Assembly: GCA_945861705.1 (NCBI GenBank)
Contig: CAMAVM010000025.1
Span: 1 to 35,721 of the forward strand
Length of the DNA: 35,721 nucleotides
From: Methylomagnum ishizawai
GTDB taxonomy: Bacteria; Pseudomonadota; Gammaproteobacteria; Methylococcales; Methylomonadaceae
Reading direction: 5' to 3'
In this document: in pieces, positions 8,634 through 16,585 of the stretch
How the letters are laid out: the number at the start of each line of letters is the position of its first letter
How positions within the stretch are numbered: the first letter of the stretch is position 1
Translations under genes and position numbers: made by a program
Notes under the pieces: model-generated
Database searches by the model: none
What the model saw: only the letters and a program-made list of their open reading frames with translations
What the model was told of the DNA's origin: nothing

Positions 8634-8652
8634 ATAATCTAAATTAGATTAT
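8634..8652. promoter_or_regulatory. Perfect 19-nt palindrome upstream of amiC
   Basis: ATAATCTAA and its exact reverse complement TTAGATTAT flank one base, 20-38 nt upstream of the amiC start. The 9-bp arms and position suit an operator or a site overlapping the promoter. No regulator can be assigned. Confidence 0.45.
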
Positions 8653-8797
8653 AGCAATATGTTATTGTTTTTAAATAGCTAGATGAAAATATTTTTTAAA
8701 CAATGAGGGGTGGCTATTGAACACTTTTAAAGCAATGGCTTGATTTATCACATCGATTTTGTACTTAGCACAAGTCTTAAGGCTTTTTTCGCCTGAT

Positions 8798-9208
8798 CTA
8801 CGCATTCATTTCGACTAATCGACCAGCCTCAATAACCGTCAATGTAATCACGTTATCCGGTGTCGGCAAAAATCCTTTACCTCTATCAGGCCATTCGATA
8901 AAGCACGCACAATCCTGAGTGAAATAATCGTTAATGCCTATCCATTCCAACTCTTCAGGGTCATTAAGTCTATATAAATCAAAATGATAAATTAGCTTTC
9001 CTACTACTGTGTATTCTTCGACTAAATTGTAGGTAGGGCTTTTAACAGTGCCTGTGTATCCTGCTGCTCGTAAATATCCCCTGACTAAGGTTGTTTTGCC
9101 TGCGCCTAACTCACCATGCAGAAAAACCAGGCATTTTGAAGGTAATGACTGAAAAAGTTCGGCACCAAATTGCTCAGTAGCCTCGGTATTTTGCAAAACA
9201 GACTGCAT
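8798..9208 (-). CDS. tsaE: tRNA t6A biosynthesis ATPase
   Basis: 136 residues, slightly shorter than E. coli TsaE (153). The Walker A motif GELGAGKTT lies at residues 32-40, followed by SPTYNLVEEY and YHFDLYRL, and FIEWPDRG near the C-terminus, all hallmarks of the family. TsaE binds TsaB-TsaD and its ATPase activity resets the complex that makes threonylcarbamoyladenosine at tRNA position 37. The start codon overlaps the nnr stop (TAATG), so the two are translationally coupled. Confidence 0.96.
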   Translation of the reverse strand: MQSVLQNTEATEQFGAELFQSLPSKCLVFLHGELGAGKTTLVRGYLRAAGYTGTVKSPTYNLVEEYTVVGKLIYHFDLYRLNDPEELEWIGINDYFTQDCACFIEWPDRGKGFLPTPDNVITLTVIEAGRLVEMNA

Positions 9209-10671
9209 TAATTGACCAATTGCCTAATGTATGGAAACAAATCACTGGCTAACAAGCCGCGTTCTCCTGCTTGTTCGGCAGCAAGATCAGCCGCCATGCC
9301 ATGCAAATAAACCCCTTGTTGCGCCGCATCTTTGGGAGAAAAGCCCTGTGCTATCAAACCACCGATCATGCCAGCAAGCACATCCCCCATTCCACCCGAT
9401 GCCATACCTGGATTTCCCGTTGTGGACACCGCTATCTCATCATGACCTGCTATCAATGTTCCTGCGCCTTTTAGGACAGCAATGCCGCCATATTTAGTCT
9501 GAAGTGCAACAACGGCGGCAAAGCGGTCTTGCTGTACGTCGCTGCTGGTGCAGTGTAATAGTCGTGCGGCCTCACCTGGATGCGGTGTTAACACCCACAA
9601 TTGGTGTCTTTCAGAAACATGTGCTAAAAGATTGAGGCCGTCAGCATCAATGACCAACATATTGGCTGATTTTATTGCTGCAATGAACAATTCAGCCGCC
9701 CACTTGCTTTGCCCTAAGCCTGGTCCTACGACAACCACATCGACCTTATCGAGCAATCCCAATAGCTGTTCCGTATTTTCCACGCCATGACACATTAATT
9801 CTGGTCTGCCCAGATTCAATAGCGCAGCATGTTCGGGATGCGTTGCTACACTCACCAAGCCAGCACCTACGCGCAACGCTGCTTCGCCAGCCATTCTAGC
9901 TGCACCTGAATAACCACGGTCTCCACCGATAATCAACACATGCCCGTTATCACCTTTATGGGCGCAGCGAGTGCGAGGGGGAATCGTTTTTTTGATTACC
10001 CGATAAATATTACTGACTACATTTTTGAATACATCCTTGGGTACGGCTAAGGATGCGTAAATAATTTCACCGCAATAATCTGCCGCTAATCCGGTAAATA
10101 GGCCTTGCTTCAAGCCGATGAACGTCACTGTACATGCTGCTTTTACCGCGCAACCCATGACACTTCCGGTATCAGAATTTAAGCCCGACGGTACGTCAAC
10201 AGCGATAACATTAGATTGACTTTTATTAATTAATTGAATGGCTTGTGCAAAAACTCCAGTTATCGGCTTACTTAATCCCGTTCCAAACAGGGCATCAACA
10301 ATTACCTCTGCATTGATAGCCTGGTCAGCCTGAAAGGGTGTGATTGTGCCTTTAGATTTAATGTAATCACGGTAGGCAATGAACGCGTTATCCTTAAGGT
10401 TTTCAGGATCAGCAAACACATAAACCGTCACTTTCAAGCCTACCGCTTGCGCCAGTCCGGCTATAATGTAGCCATCGCCAGCATTATTGCCAGAACCGCA
10501 AAATACCGCGATAGATTTAGCATTCGGCCATTTAATTCGTAAATGCCTAAAGACGGCATTTCCGGCTCGGCTCATAAGCTCAATCCCAGGAATGCCGCAT
10601 TCTGCCATCGTGATACGGTCTAATTCTCTGACTTGAGCGGCGGTATATAGCTTTGTGGGCAATTTCTGCAT
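9208..10671 (-). CDS. nnr: Bifunctional NAD(P)HX epimerase / ADP-dependent dehydratase
   Basis: 487 residues with two domains. The N-terminal NnrE (YjeF_N) epimerase covers about 1-215, with FCGSGNNAGDGYIIA near 58-72 and VDVPSGL. The C-terminal NnrD dehydratase covers about 225-485, with HKGDNGHVLIIGG, VGPGLGQ, TPHPGEAARL and GNPGMASGGMGDVLAG. It repairs hydrated NADH and NADPH back to usable cofactor. E. coli Nnr is 515 residues. Order nnr-tsaE-amidase matches the E. coli operon. queG is divergently transcribed immediately upstream; the two starts are about 38 bp apart. Confidence 0.96.
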   Translation of the reverse strand: MQKLPTKLYTAAQVRELDRITMAECGIPGIELMSRAGNAVFRHLRIKWPNAKSIAVFCGSGNNAGDGYIIAGLAQAVGLKVTVYVFADPENLKDNAFIAYRDYIKSKGTITPFQADQAINAEVIVDALFGTGLSKPITGVFAQAIQLINKSQSNVIAVDVPSGLNSDTGSVMGCAVKAACTVTFIGLKQGLFTGLAADYCGEIIYASLAVPKDVFKNVVSNIYRVIKKTIPPRTRCAHKGDNGHVLIIGGDRGYSGAARMAGEAALRVGAGLVSVATHPEHAALLNLGRPELMCHGVENTEQLLGLLDKVDVVVVGPGLGQSKWAAELFIAAIKSANMLVIDADGLNLLAHVSERHQLWVLTPHPGEAARLLHCTSSDVQQDRFAAVVALQTKYGGIAVLKGAGTLIAGHDEIAVSTTGNPGMASGGMGDVLAGMIGGLIAQGFSPKDAAQQGVYLHGMAADLAAEQAGERGLLASDLFPYIRQLVN

Positions 10672-10709
10672 GGTATTTTAGTGATCTCTTTTTATTGATC
10701 CAGCACCCT

Positions 10710-11783
10710 ATGACGGCTACAAGTAATCCTGAAAACATGATAAGTCTTGCCGCCCAAATCAAAGTTTGGGGACAAGAACTCGGCTTTCAGCAAGTTGGCA
10801 TTACAGACACTGAGCTATCCAAAGCCGAAATCCATCTGGATAACTGGTTAGCTAAAAGCTACCACGGCACTATGGATTATATGCAGCGGCACGGTCATAA
10901 GCGTAGCAGACCCGCCTTATTACATCCAGGAACACGCCGTGTTATTTCTGTAAGGATGGATTATTTGCCTGAATCAGCGAAAAGTATGTGGAATTCCCTG
11001 GAAAATCCGCTGACGGCCTTTATTTCCCGCTACGCCCTAGGTCGTGATTATCACAAACTCATACGAAATCGATTGCAAAAATTAGCCGACCTTATCCAGG
11101 TTGAAATTGGCGATTTTGGTTACCGCGCGTTTGTTGATAGCGCACCCGTGCTGGAAAAAGCCTTAGCAGAAAAAGCAGGCTTGGGCTGGATAGGCAAACA
11201 CTCCAACCTGATTAACCGCAAAGCCGGATCGTGGTTTTTTCTCGGCGAAATTTATACCGACTTGCCCTTGCCTGTCGATAAACCTGCCACGGAACATTGT
11301 GGCGATTGTCATGCTTGTTTGGATATTTGCCCAACTCAAGCCATTGTTGCACCTTATCAGGTGGATGCACGGCGTTGTGTATCGTATTTGACCATTGAAT
11401 TGCACGGTTCGATTCCCGAAGAATTAAGATCGCTGATAGGCAACCGTATTTACGGCTGCGATGATTGTCAGCTTATCTGTCCGTGGAATCGGTTTGCCCG
11501 ATTAACGGACGAAAAAGACTTTAACCCCAGACATCGGTTAAATACGCAAGAATTATTGGAGGTATTTGCCTGGACGGAGCAAGAGTTTTTGACCAAAACC
11601 GAAGGTTCTGCGATTCGCCGTATTGGTTATGAACGCTGGCTCAGAAATATCGCCGTAGCATTAGGCAATGCGCCCAAGTCCGAAGCTATTATTGACGCAC
11701 TAAAGGCTAAATTATTGTATCCATCTGAATTGGTGCAAGAGCATGTGTTATGGGCGCTAGATCAACAGCTTAAGGTAAATTAG
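10710..11783 (+). CDS. queG: Epoxyqueuosine reductase
   Basis: About 357 residues from ATG 10710. The frame is open back to a TTG at 10653, but that would overlap nnr, and the family starts near here; ATG 10737 is the alternative. QueG reduces epoxyqueuosine to queuosine in tRNA using cobalamin and two [4Fe-4S] clusters. Cluster cysteines are C197/C200/C203/C207 (CGDCHACLDICP) and C223/C250/C253/C257 (RRCVSY, CDDCQLICPW). FVDSAPVLEKALAEKAGLGW contains the likely catalytic Asp (D143). C-terminal HEAT-like helices are present. It is divergent from nnr, as in E. coli. Confidence 0.96.
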   Translation: MTATSNPENMISLAAQIKVWGQELGFQQVGITDTELSKAEIHLDNWLAKSYHGTMDYMQRHGHKRSRPALLHPGTRRVISVRMDYLPESAKSMWNSLENPLTAFISRYALGRDYHKLIRNRLQKLADLIQVEIGDFGYRAFVDSAPVLEKALAEKAGLGWIGKHSNLINRKAGSWFFLGEIYTDLPLPVDKPATEHCGDCHACLDICPTQAIVAPYQVDARRCVSYLTIELHGSIPEELRSLIGNRIYGCDDCQLICPWNRFARLTDEKDFNPRHRLNTQELLEVFAWTEQEFLTKTEGSAIRRIGYERWLRNIAVALGNAPKSEAIIDALKAKLLYPSELVQEHVLWALDQQLKVN

Positions 11784-11820
11784 GCATAGCATAGAAGAAA
11801 TTCTCAAGCCTTATCATCAC

Positions 11821-11854
11821 GTGGGTAACAATACTTTCACCGCAAACTACCCAC
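11821..11854. repeat. Hairpin between queG and mutL
   Basis: GTGGGTA at 11821-11827 and TACCCAC at 11848-11854 form a 7-bp inverted repeat with a 20-nt loop. Its arm sequence resembles the outer arms of the larger element at 23824-23940. It could end queG transcription or be a remnant of a dispersed repeat; there is no T-run. Confidence 0.35.
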
Positions 11855-11900
11855 TCTCCATTGGGTCGGTTAGAATGAAGTTTTAATTCCAGGTTATTCA

Positions 11901-13748
11901 ATGCGCGTTCAAATTCTGCCCATCCAACTTATTAACCAGATTGCCGCCGGTGAAGTGGTTGAACGGCCTTCGTCGGTGGTTAAAGAGCTGGTTGAAAATT
12001 GTTTCGATGCAGGTGCAAGCACGATCAGTATCGACATAGAGCAGGGCGGGGCGCAGCGTATTCGAATCCGGGACGACGGCTGTGGCATCGTCAAACAGGA
12101 TTTGTCCTTGGCATTATCCCGCCATGCCACCAGCAAAATCGCCTCGTTTGAAGATTTAGAACGCGTTGCCAGCATGGGCTTTCGCGGCGAGGCCTTACCT
12201 AGTATCAGCTCCGTTTCACGGTTGACATTGATTTCCCGTGTTGCTGAAGCCGAATGTGCGTGGATGGTTTCTGCTGATGGATCAGAAGTAGGCTTTGATC
12301 CACAACCCGATCCGCATCCCCAAGGCACGACAATTGACATACGGGATTTATTCTATAACACGCCCGCTCGCCGAAAATTCCTAAAAACCGAAAAAACCGA
12401 ATTTGCCCATATCGAGAGTTTAATTCAAAAGATGGCATTAAGCCGTTTTGACATTGGTTTTTCCTTATCCCACAACCAAAAAGAAATTTTTTACCTGCCG
12501 CTGGCTGCAACAGAAACTGAGCAGCAACAGCGGATTGCGGGTATTTGTGGCTCGGCTTTTCTGGATAATTCGATAAAAATCGATGTCGCCTCATCAGGAT
12601 TGCAACTAACAGGTTGGGTAGGTTTACCGACGTTTTCGCGCAGCCAACAAGACATGCAGTTTTTCTACGTGAATGGCCGTTTGGTAAGGGATAAGCTGAT
12701 TGTTCATGCCGTCAGACAGGCGTTTCAGGATGTCTTATTTAATGGGCGGCATCCGGTATTTGTGTTGTATCTTACCCTTGATCCTGGTTTGGTTGATGTC
12801 AACGCCCATCCGGCAAAGCTGGAAGTCAGGTTTAGGGAAGGGCGGTTAGTGCATGATTTCTTGTTTTCCGCGCTACATCGGGCATTGGCGCAGGTAAGAC
12901 CTGCTCACCACACGGTCAACATTATTGCTGCTAATCACCCTCCATTCAACAATAATCAACAGCAAGAAGCTACCCAAAGCAGTGCCAATGATGCGTTTAT
13001 CGGCAGCAGAGCTAATCACAACGAAGCTTATTCGACTTACCAACCCGCACAGTCCGCATTGCCTTATCAAGTTGAGGAGACGATTCAAGCTTATGCCAAA
13101 CTGTATTCTGGAACAAATTCTGGCGATGCAGCAAAGCCAGAACAAGCCGTCGGTCAACAGGGTTTTCCGCCCTTGGGTTTTGCCATCGCCCATTTGCACA
13201 ATATCTATATCTTAGCGGAAACCCGTACCGGCATTATCTTGGTCGATGCCCACGCCGCCCACGAACGGGTGCTTTACGAACGCTTAAAGCAGCAATCCCA
13301 ACAAGGCACAGTGCCTAGCCAACCTTTGCTTTTACCCATCAAAATCAATGTCAGCCCGGCAGATGCTGATCTTGCTGAACAAGCCGTTGATTTATTTACG
13401 GAGTTAGGTTTTGAGATTAACCGTTCTGGACTTGATACGATTGTGCTACGAGCTGTACCAGCACTAATGAACAACACGGATATGGAAACCTTAATCTGTG
13501 ATGTTCTGGCTGATCTTGCCCAACACGGCTTAAGTTACCGGATGCAAGATCACGGCAAGCATATTCTGGGGACAATCGCTTGCCACAGCGCGGTACGGGC
13601 GCATCGACGACTGACCATTGACGAAATGAACGCCTTACTGAGGGACATGGAACGCACTGAAAACAGTGGTGTTTGCAACCACGGCAGACCAACCTGGGTG
13701 GAATTATCGACCAATGACCTGGATAAGTTTTTTTTGCGTGGGAAGTAA
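11901..13748 (+). CDS. mutL: DNA mismatch repair protein MutL (endonuclease type)
   Basis: 615 residues. The N-terminal GHKL ATPase has E29 and N33 (KELVENCFDAGA), DDGCGI and SRHATSKI...GFRGEAL. The linker, about 345-425, is Gln/Asn-rich. The C-terminal dimerisation domain carries D449-A-H-A-x2-E455-x4-E460, ACHSAVRAHR, CNHGRPT and a terminal FLR, the metal-binding set of nicking MutL proteins. This points to mismatch repair without MutH, unlike E. coli. A TAGAAT about 30 nt upstream could be a -10 box. miaA, usually adjacent, is 1.5 kb further on behind two small exported-protein genes. Confidence 0.97.
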   Translation: MRVQILPIQLINQIAAGEVVERPSSVVKELVENCFDAGASTISIDIEQGGAQRIRIRDDGCGIVKQDLSLALSRHATSKIASFEDLERVASMGFRGEALPSISSVSRLTLISRVAEAECAWMVSADGSEVGFDPQPDPHPQGTTIDIRDLFYNTPARRKFLKTEKTEFAHIESLIQKMALSRFDIGFSLSHNQKEIFYLPLAATETEQQQRIAGICGSAFLDNSIKIDVASSGLQLTGWVGLPTFSRSQQDMQFFYVNGRLVRDKLIVHAVRQAFQDVLFNGRHPVFVLYLTLDPGLVDVNAHPAKLEVRFREGRLVHDFLFSALHRALAQVRPAHHTVNIIAANHPPFNNNQQQEATQSSANDAFIGSRANHNEAYSTYQPAQSALPYQVEETIQAYAKLYSGTNSGDAAKPEQAVGQQGFPPLGFAIAHLHNIYILAETRTGIILVDAHAAHERVLYERLKQQSQQGTVPSQPLLLPIKINVSPADADLAEQAVDLFTELGFEINRSGLDTIVLRAVPALMNNTDMETLICDVLADLAQHGLSYRMQDHGKHILGTIACHSAVRAHRRLTIDEMNALLRDMERTENSGVCNHGRPTWVELSTNDLDKFFLRGK

Positions 13749-13766
13749 CCCGTATGAAGTGCAACG
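13745..13766 (+). repeat. Dispersed repeat copy 1 overlapping the mutL stop
   Basis: The 22 nt beginning GTAACCCGTATGAAGTGCAA match 25851-25872 with a single difference (A/G at the fourth base). Both copies lie at the 3' end of a plus-strand gene; here it includes the mutL TAA. The rest of the 279-nt gap to 14028 holds no gene I can support. Confidence 0.75.
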
Positions 13767-14027
13767 AGTCCGATAGGATGCGGTTCACTGTGTTCACCAC
13801 ATCCGCGCTGTCCAAGCTGTGACAATTTGTCGCATTCCCAAAGTCAGCGTAAACCGCTAGACTATGCACGACTTTTGTGGTTTCCCTGCCGCAGGTTGTA
13901 TCCTTAATTTAAGGAAATATGCGATGTTAATTGGCTATTTATAAGCCATAAATGGCTCATATTTTTGCAGAATTACGGGGTTGCGTTAAATTTGAATAAC
14001 TATTTTAATTAAAATTAAGAGGTGATT

Positions 14028-14336
14028 ATGTTAACTATAAAATCAATCAAAATGTCATTGCCATTATGTCTTTGCGCGGTATTAGCACTTTTGTCGCCTG
14101 CACTTACCCAAGCTGAAGAAGCTTATGAAAGCGGCGGGATTTCTTCGACTCGTGCGGCGGAGCAAAGAGCTGCGCTAGCGCATAAAGCTGAAGAAAGAAA
14201 GAAAAAGGCTGCGGAAAAGCAAAAAGCCGCTGAAGCCCAAAAAGCGGCTGAAGCGCAAAAAGCGATAGAGGCTCAAAAAGCGGCTGAAACGCCAAAAGAA
14301 GTTGAGAGTCCAAAGGAAGCTGCGCCTGCAAAATAA
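14028..14336 (+). CDS. Small exported Ala/Lys/Glu-rich protein
   Basis: 102 residues. AAGAGG ending six bases before the ATG at 14028 decides this start over the GTG at 14022. A signal peptide runs to about residue 29 (ALLSPALTQA, then EEAYES). The mature part is low complexity: charged helices with the unit KAAEAQ repeated near residues 60-90, ending in a Pro/Glu tail. The composition suggests an extended periplasmic helix or spacer. No domain is recognised and function is unknown. It lies alone between mutL and a palindromic repeat. Confidence 0.7.
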   Translation: MLTIKSIKMSLPLCLCAVLALLSPALTQAEEAYESGGISSTRAAEQRAALAHKAEERKKKAAEKQKAAEAQKAAEAQKAIEAQKAAETPKEVESPKEAAPAK

Positions 14337-14406
14337 TTGCTGTGCAGGCTCTCCATGAGGGTGTTACCAATGCGGTTATTGATTCGGCCTTATGAAGCTT
14401 TAAAGT

Positions 14407-14463
14407 CCGTTCGCCTTGAGCCTGTCGAAAGGCGTGAGTGCTTCGACAAGCTCAACACGACGG
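14407..14463. repeat. REP-type imperfect palindrome
   Basis: Left arm 14407-14429 contains CGCCTTGAGCCTGTCGAA. Right arm 14442-14463 starts TTCGACAAGCTCAA. The arms are imperfect reverse complements around a 12-nt loop. I recognise the GAGC(T/C)TGTCGAA core as a common dispersed palindrome of environmental proteobacteria. It lies between two convergent genes, where it may act as a bidirectional terminator. Confidence 0.75.
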
Positions 14464-14516
14464 TTCAAACATTAAAAGACCGATTCCGCAATGATTCGGA
14501 TGTTAAGCTCAAGTCA

Positions 14517-14981
14517 TTATTTCCAAGGCTGCTTAACCCTCATGACCATAGTTGAATTTAAATAGATGCCAAAGGAATCGGTGTTTATGCCGGTTTGAGT
14601 ACCTGCTGCCGTGACAATGCTGTCGATAGAACCATTGGTCACGGTCAAGGCCAGTGCTGCGGGTGTTGGCGAGTTGAAAACATTTTTTCCGACTACCACC
14701 AGCCGAGTGCCATCGGGGTAGGGCAAGCTTTTGGTGCCGGTGATTGTATAAATGGTAGAACCGACGCAATCTTTTGTTAAGGCTGCTTTTTTAACGACAT
14801 TACCAATAAGTCTCTGATATGTGATCATTCGAGAAGCATCGACAGTGGCGGTATACAGCGGTGCCTTCAAAGTTATCGAGCCAGATACACACTCAGCCCC
14901 CGCTTTTTGAGTAACGATTAGCAGTAAACTTAATACAAGAAAATTAAGGTTTAGAGTGTTTATTATTCTAGTTGTTTTCAT
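14517..14981 (-). CDS. Exported protein of unknown function
   Basis: 154 residues from the ATG at 14981, preceded by CGGGGA seven bases upstream. An in-frame ATG at 15023 lacks such a site. The signal peptide is residues 1-29 (LLLIVTQKAGA), then a Ser/Thr/Val-rich, probably beta-rich mature domain with two cysteines (ECVSG and KDCVG) that could form a disulfide. No family is recognised. It is convergent with the Ala/Lys-rich exported gene and divergent from miaA. Confidence 0.65.
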   Translation of the reverse strand: MKTTRIINTLNLNFLVLSLLLIVTQKAGAECVSGSITLKAPLYTATVDASRMITYQRLIGNVVKKAALTKDCVGSTIYTITGTKSLPYPDGTRLVVVGKNVFNSPTPAALALTVTNGSIDSIVTAAGTQTGINTDSFGIYLNSTMVMRVKQPWK

Positions 14982-15237
14982 CAAATCCCCGTTGTTTAGA
15001 TAACTACTTGTTTTTAATGTCATAATATATTCTCAAATATGTGCAATCCGTGAGTCCACGATTTACACCCAAGGTGTTATACACAATCTACATTAACGGG
15101 ATGTTAAGCGGGGATGCTGGCAATGTTATCAACCTGAGAACGAAGGTCGATGCGATAATAGAGCTGCAGTTACTTTATCGTTCTTATCTAAACCCTCTCC
15201 CCCAAATGTGGATGAAATCTACTTTAGTTTCTGAGTA

Positions 15238-16194
15238 ATGGTGAAAGACAACTATCCCCCCGCCATTTTCCTCATGGGCCCAACGGCTTCAGGAAAATCA
15301 AAATTGGCCGTGCAGTTGGCGCAAACGCTTAATGGCGAAATCATCAGCGTCGATTCAGCATTGGTTTTCCGTGGCATGGATATAGGCACGGCAAAACCCA
15401 CGTTAGCGGATAGGGGTGGCATACCGCATCACTTGATTGATATTCTCGACCCTAGAGAATCATTTTCCACTGGACAGTTCAAGAATAAAGCTTTGGCATT
15501 AATGGAAGAAATTTGCCAGCGTGGACGTTTACCGATTCTGGTCGGCGGTACGATGTTGTATTTCAATGCTTTGAACAACGGGCTTGCTGAACTGCCGGAA
15601 GCCGATGCTGCTGTTAGGGCGAAATTGGATGCTGAATTAATAAGCCTAGGTAAAGAGGCATTACATCAACGGCTTGCAAACATTGATCCAGAATCCGCTG
15701 CCAGAATTCATCCCAATGATCCGCAGCGCATCCAACGCGCACTGGAAGTCTATGAAATCACTGGCAAACCGTTGACGGCTTATTTTGCCGAGGTGCAACA
15801 AGCTATTCCTTATCGAATAATCAAATTGATTGTTGCCCCAAAAGAGCGAAAGACCTTGCATGACATTATCGCCAGTCGATTCCATCACATGCTGGAGCAG
15901 GGCCTTATTGAAGAAGTTGAAATGCTAGTTAATCGTGGCGATTTGACAGAAAAAATGCCGTCGATAAGGGCGGTAGGTTATCGGCAAGTGTGGGCTTATC
16001 TGCACGGCGATTACGATGAAGCTACGATGATAGATAAGGGTATTATCGCCACCCGTCAACTGGCGAAGCGGCAATTTACCTGGTTGCGGCGAGAAACCGA
16101 TGCGTTGCACCTTGATACCAATATGCCTGATTTGGTCGATTTTGCATTAGCCATGATAAATAACAGGATAAATAATAAGTTTAACAGTGCTTAA
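15238..16194 (+). CDS. miaA: tRNA dimethylallyltransferase
   Basis: 318 residues, normal length. P-loop GPTASGKSKLA at residues 13-23, then SVDSALVFRGMDIGTAKP, the PHHLIDI motif, FSTGQFK, LVGGTMLYFNAL and the GYRQVW motif. MiaA transfers dimethylallyl to A37 of tRNAs reading UNN codons, the first step to ms2i6A. In E. coli hfq follows miaA; here it does not. Downstream is a 391-nt gap and then lemA. A weak hairpin (TGCTAT/ATAGCA, 16205-16226) followed by GTTTT may terminate transcription. Confidence 0.97.
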   Translation: MVKDNYPPAIFLMGPTASGKSKLAVQLAQTLNGEIISVDSALVFRGMDIGTAKPTLADRGGIPHHLIDILDPRESFSTGQFKNKALALMEEICQRGRLPILVGGTMLYFNALNNGLAELPEADAAVRAKLDAELISLGKEALHQRLANIDPESAARIHPNDPQRIQRALEVYEITGKPLTAYFAEVQQAIPYRIIKLIVAPKERKTLHDIIASRFHHMLEQGLIEEVEMLVNRGDLTEKMPSIRAVGYRQVWAYLHGDYDEATMIDKGIIATRQLAKRQFTWLRRETDALHLDTNMPDLVDFALAMINNRINNKFNSA

Positions 16195-16251
16195 ATTGTT
16201 GCCGTGCTATTTGATTTTACATAGCAGTTTTAACACGGGTCTTTCATTCAG

Positions 16252-16279
16252 TTGAAATTCAGCAATCGCATTCCATAAT
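16252..16279 (+). promoter_or_regulatory. Candidate promoter upstream of micro-ORF and lemA
   Basis: TTGAAA at 16252-16257 and CATAAT at 16274-16279 are spaced by 16 nt. This is a reasonable sigma-70 match ahead of the micro-ORF and lemA. Confidence 0.35.
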
Positions 16280-16335
16280 AAACGCCGGATTTTAATAATC
16301 TAAACCTTTTGTTATAACCCAATCTAGAGTTCAAG

Positions 16336-16404
16336 ATGCGCTTACAATTTGTACGGTTTTTAGCCTACCCCTTAGTCGTATTACTGCTAGTTATCCTGCT
16401 GTAA
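16336..16404 (+). CDS. Possible 22-residue hydrophobic micropeptide
   Basis: ATG at 16336 opens 22 codons encoding MRLQFVRFLAY followed by a Leu/Val/Ile stretch, ending in TAA. The basic N-terminus and about 14 hydrophobic residues suit a single membrane helix. AGAG lies about seven bases upstream and a promoter-like pair is 57 nt upstream. Short hydrophobic frames also arise by chance, so this is a candidate only. Confidence 0.25.
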   Translation: MRLQFVRFLAYPLVVLLLVILL

Positions 16405-16551
16405 CGGGTACTAAACGCTTTAATCATTATGAGCCAAGGATGGCTCACCTATCCGCTGACAACCTGCCTTTTTTCAAAAACCTGTTAAGATTACCCAGAA
16501 TGTTGTAAGTTGGACCTATTATTCCGAATTTCATCGTATTTATCGCTCATT

Positions 16552-16566
16552 AGTTGTTCAACAACT
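16552..16566. promoter_or_regulatory. Perfect palindrome before lemA
   Basis: AGTTGTT and AACAACT flank one C, ending nine bases before the AGGGGA ribosome binding site of lemA. It could be an operator or a small leader hairpin affecting translation of the lemA operon. Confidence 0.35.
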
Positions 16567-16585
16567 TTAACGCTAGGGGAACAAA

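Larger units (their letters stand above)
16195..16585. other. 391-nt intergenic region miaA-lemA
   Basis: It holds a weak terminator-like hairpin at 16205-16230, a promoter-like pair at 16252-16279, a 22-codon hydrophobic micro-ORF at 16336-16404 and a palindrome at 16552-16566 just before the lemA ribosome binding site. hfq, expected after miaA in many gammaproteobacteria, is not here. Confidence 0.6.

Noticed and set aside
8740..8797. Terminator after tsaE
   Set aside because: The AGGC/GCCT stem has only four pairs and no T-run on the transcribed strand.
12040..12090. tRNA T-arm-like TTCGAATCC in mutL
   Set aside because: No acceptor, D or anticodon arms surround it; it encodes conserved MutL residues.
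13417..13869. Minus-strand frames across the mutL 3' end
   Set aside because: They are antisense to the conserved MutL endonuclease domain and show no domain of their own.
15041..15238. 65-codon plus-strand frame before miaA
   Set aside because: It has no ribosome binding site or recognised family, contains a CCCTCTCCCCC repeat fragment, and ends on the first base of miaA; probably non-coding.
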